This document shows, piece by piece, positions 5,266-5,617 of a DNA stretch of 5,617 bases (positions within the stretch are counted from its first letter, which is position 1; every line of letters begins with the position of its first letter). The stretch covers positions 1-5,617 of the forward strand of contig DQTF01000015.1 of NCBI GenBank assembly GCA_015662935.1, read 5' to 3'. Origin of the DNA: Crocinitomicaceae bacterium (GTDB lineage Bacteria; Bacteroidota; Bacteroidia; Flavobacteriales_D; Crocinitomicaceae). The translations under genes were made by a program, and so were the position numbers. The notes below the pieces were generated by a model, which searched no databases, was not told the DNA's origin, and was given only the letters and a program-made list of their open reading frames with translations.

Positions 5266-5617
5266 ATGCTCATAGAAATTAATCCTGATAACATAGACCA
5301 AAGAATCATTCAACAAGCCGTTGACATTCTTAGGAAAGGAGGTTTAATCATCTTCCCTACTGACACTGTTTATGCAATAGGTTGTGATTTGAACAATAAA
5401 AAAGCGTTGAACACATTGGCCACCTACAAAGGTGTAAAACTAAAAAAAGCGAACTTTTCAATTATCTGTCAAGACCTGAGTCAAATTTCCGAATATGTCA
5501 AACACATCGATAGACCGACGTATAAATTACTAAACAAATCATTGCCAGGTCCCTTCACTTTTATTCTTACAGCAACCAATGAAGTTCCTCGGCGTTTCGA
5601 TACGAATAGAAAAGAAA
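5266..5617 (+). CDS. YrdC/YciO/Sua5 family protein, probable L-threonylcarbamoyladenylate synthase (5' part)
   Basis: An open frame of 117 codons runs off the right edge. It shows PTDTVYAIGCD (31-41), the nucleotide- and threonine-binding signature of the YrdC fold, then YKGVKLKKANFSIIC (54-68) and LPGPFTFIL (93-101). Family members such as TsaC and Sua5 make threonylcarbamoyl-AMP from threonine, bicarbonate and ATP for t6A37 of ANN-decoding tRNAs. The opening INPDNIDQRIIQQAV and the NEVPRR stretch (105-110) resemble E. coli YciO as I remember it more than TsaC, and YciO's role is less certain. About 90 residues, including any serine-containing late motif, are presumably missing beyond the window. 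The ATG at 5266 lies 24 bases after the EEP gene and gives the expected N-terminus. No C-terminal Sua5 domain can be judged from this fragment. Confidence 0.9.
   Translation, partial: MLIEINPDNIDQRIIQQAVDILRKGGLIIFPTDTVYAIGCDLNNKKALNTLATYKGVKLKKANFSIICQDLSQISEYVKHIDRPTYKLLNKSLPGPFTFILTATNEVPRRFDTNRKE

Overview
The window looks like a chromosomal housekeeping stretch from a member of the Bacteroidota, most likely Flavobacteriales and possibly Crocinitomicaceae. That placement rests on recognition, not a search. Four things support it: low G+C content; starts without Shine-Dalgarno sequences; a TAnnTTTG-type -7 promoter element; and a gene order (small basic membrane protein, mutL, two rhomboid proteases, membrane-anchored endonuclease/exonuclease/phosphatase (EEP) protein) that I recognise from flavobacterial genomes. 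I see no insertion sequence, phage gene, tRNA, rRNA or CRISPR array.

Bases 1-273 are an apparently intergenic region. Its far left may hold the first codons of a leftward gene (ATG at 23, reading left). It contains a 6-bp hairpin (78-97), and at its right end a -7 hexamer-like element (251-258) bracketed by an 8-bp inverted repeat. From 274 on, everything reads rightward and is tightly packed: a 107-aa single-pass membrane protein (274-597), MutL (605-2452), a 6-TM rhomboid (2454-3203), a second rhomboid with a basic C-terminal tail (3205-4119), a three-TM EEP protein (4123-5241), and the first 117 codons of a YrdC/YciO/Sua5-family protein (5266 to the window edge). Spacers are 7, 1, 1, 3 and 24 bases, so the first five genes are almost certainly one transcription unit. 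The sixth probably belongs to it too, although a weak promoter-like motif lies in front of it.

The genes do not form an obvious single pathway. MutL is mismatch repair, the rhomboids are intramembrane serine proteases, the EEP protein probably acts outside the inner membrane, and the last gene is related to threonylcarbamoyl-adenosine tRNA modification. Four of the six products are membrane proteins, so the unit may be held together by co-translation or history more than by one function.

The most noteworthy observation is in MutL. The ATPase half and the beta-clamp-binding motif look intact, but the C-terminal metal-dependent endonuclease motifs have lost most of their metal ligands. Otherwise the window is an ordinary core region, and I did not find a convincing new system in it.
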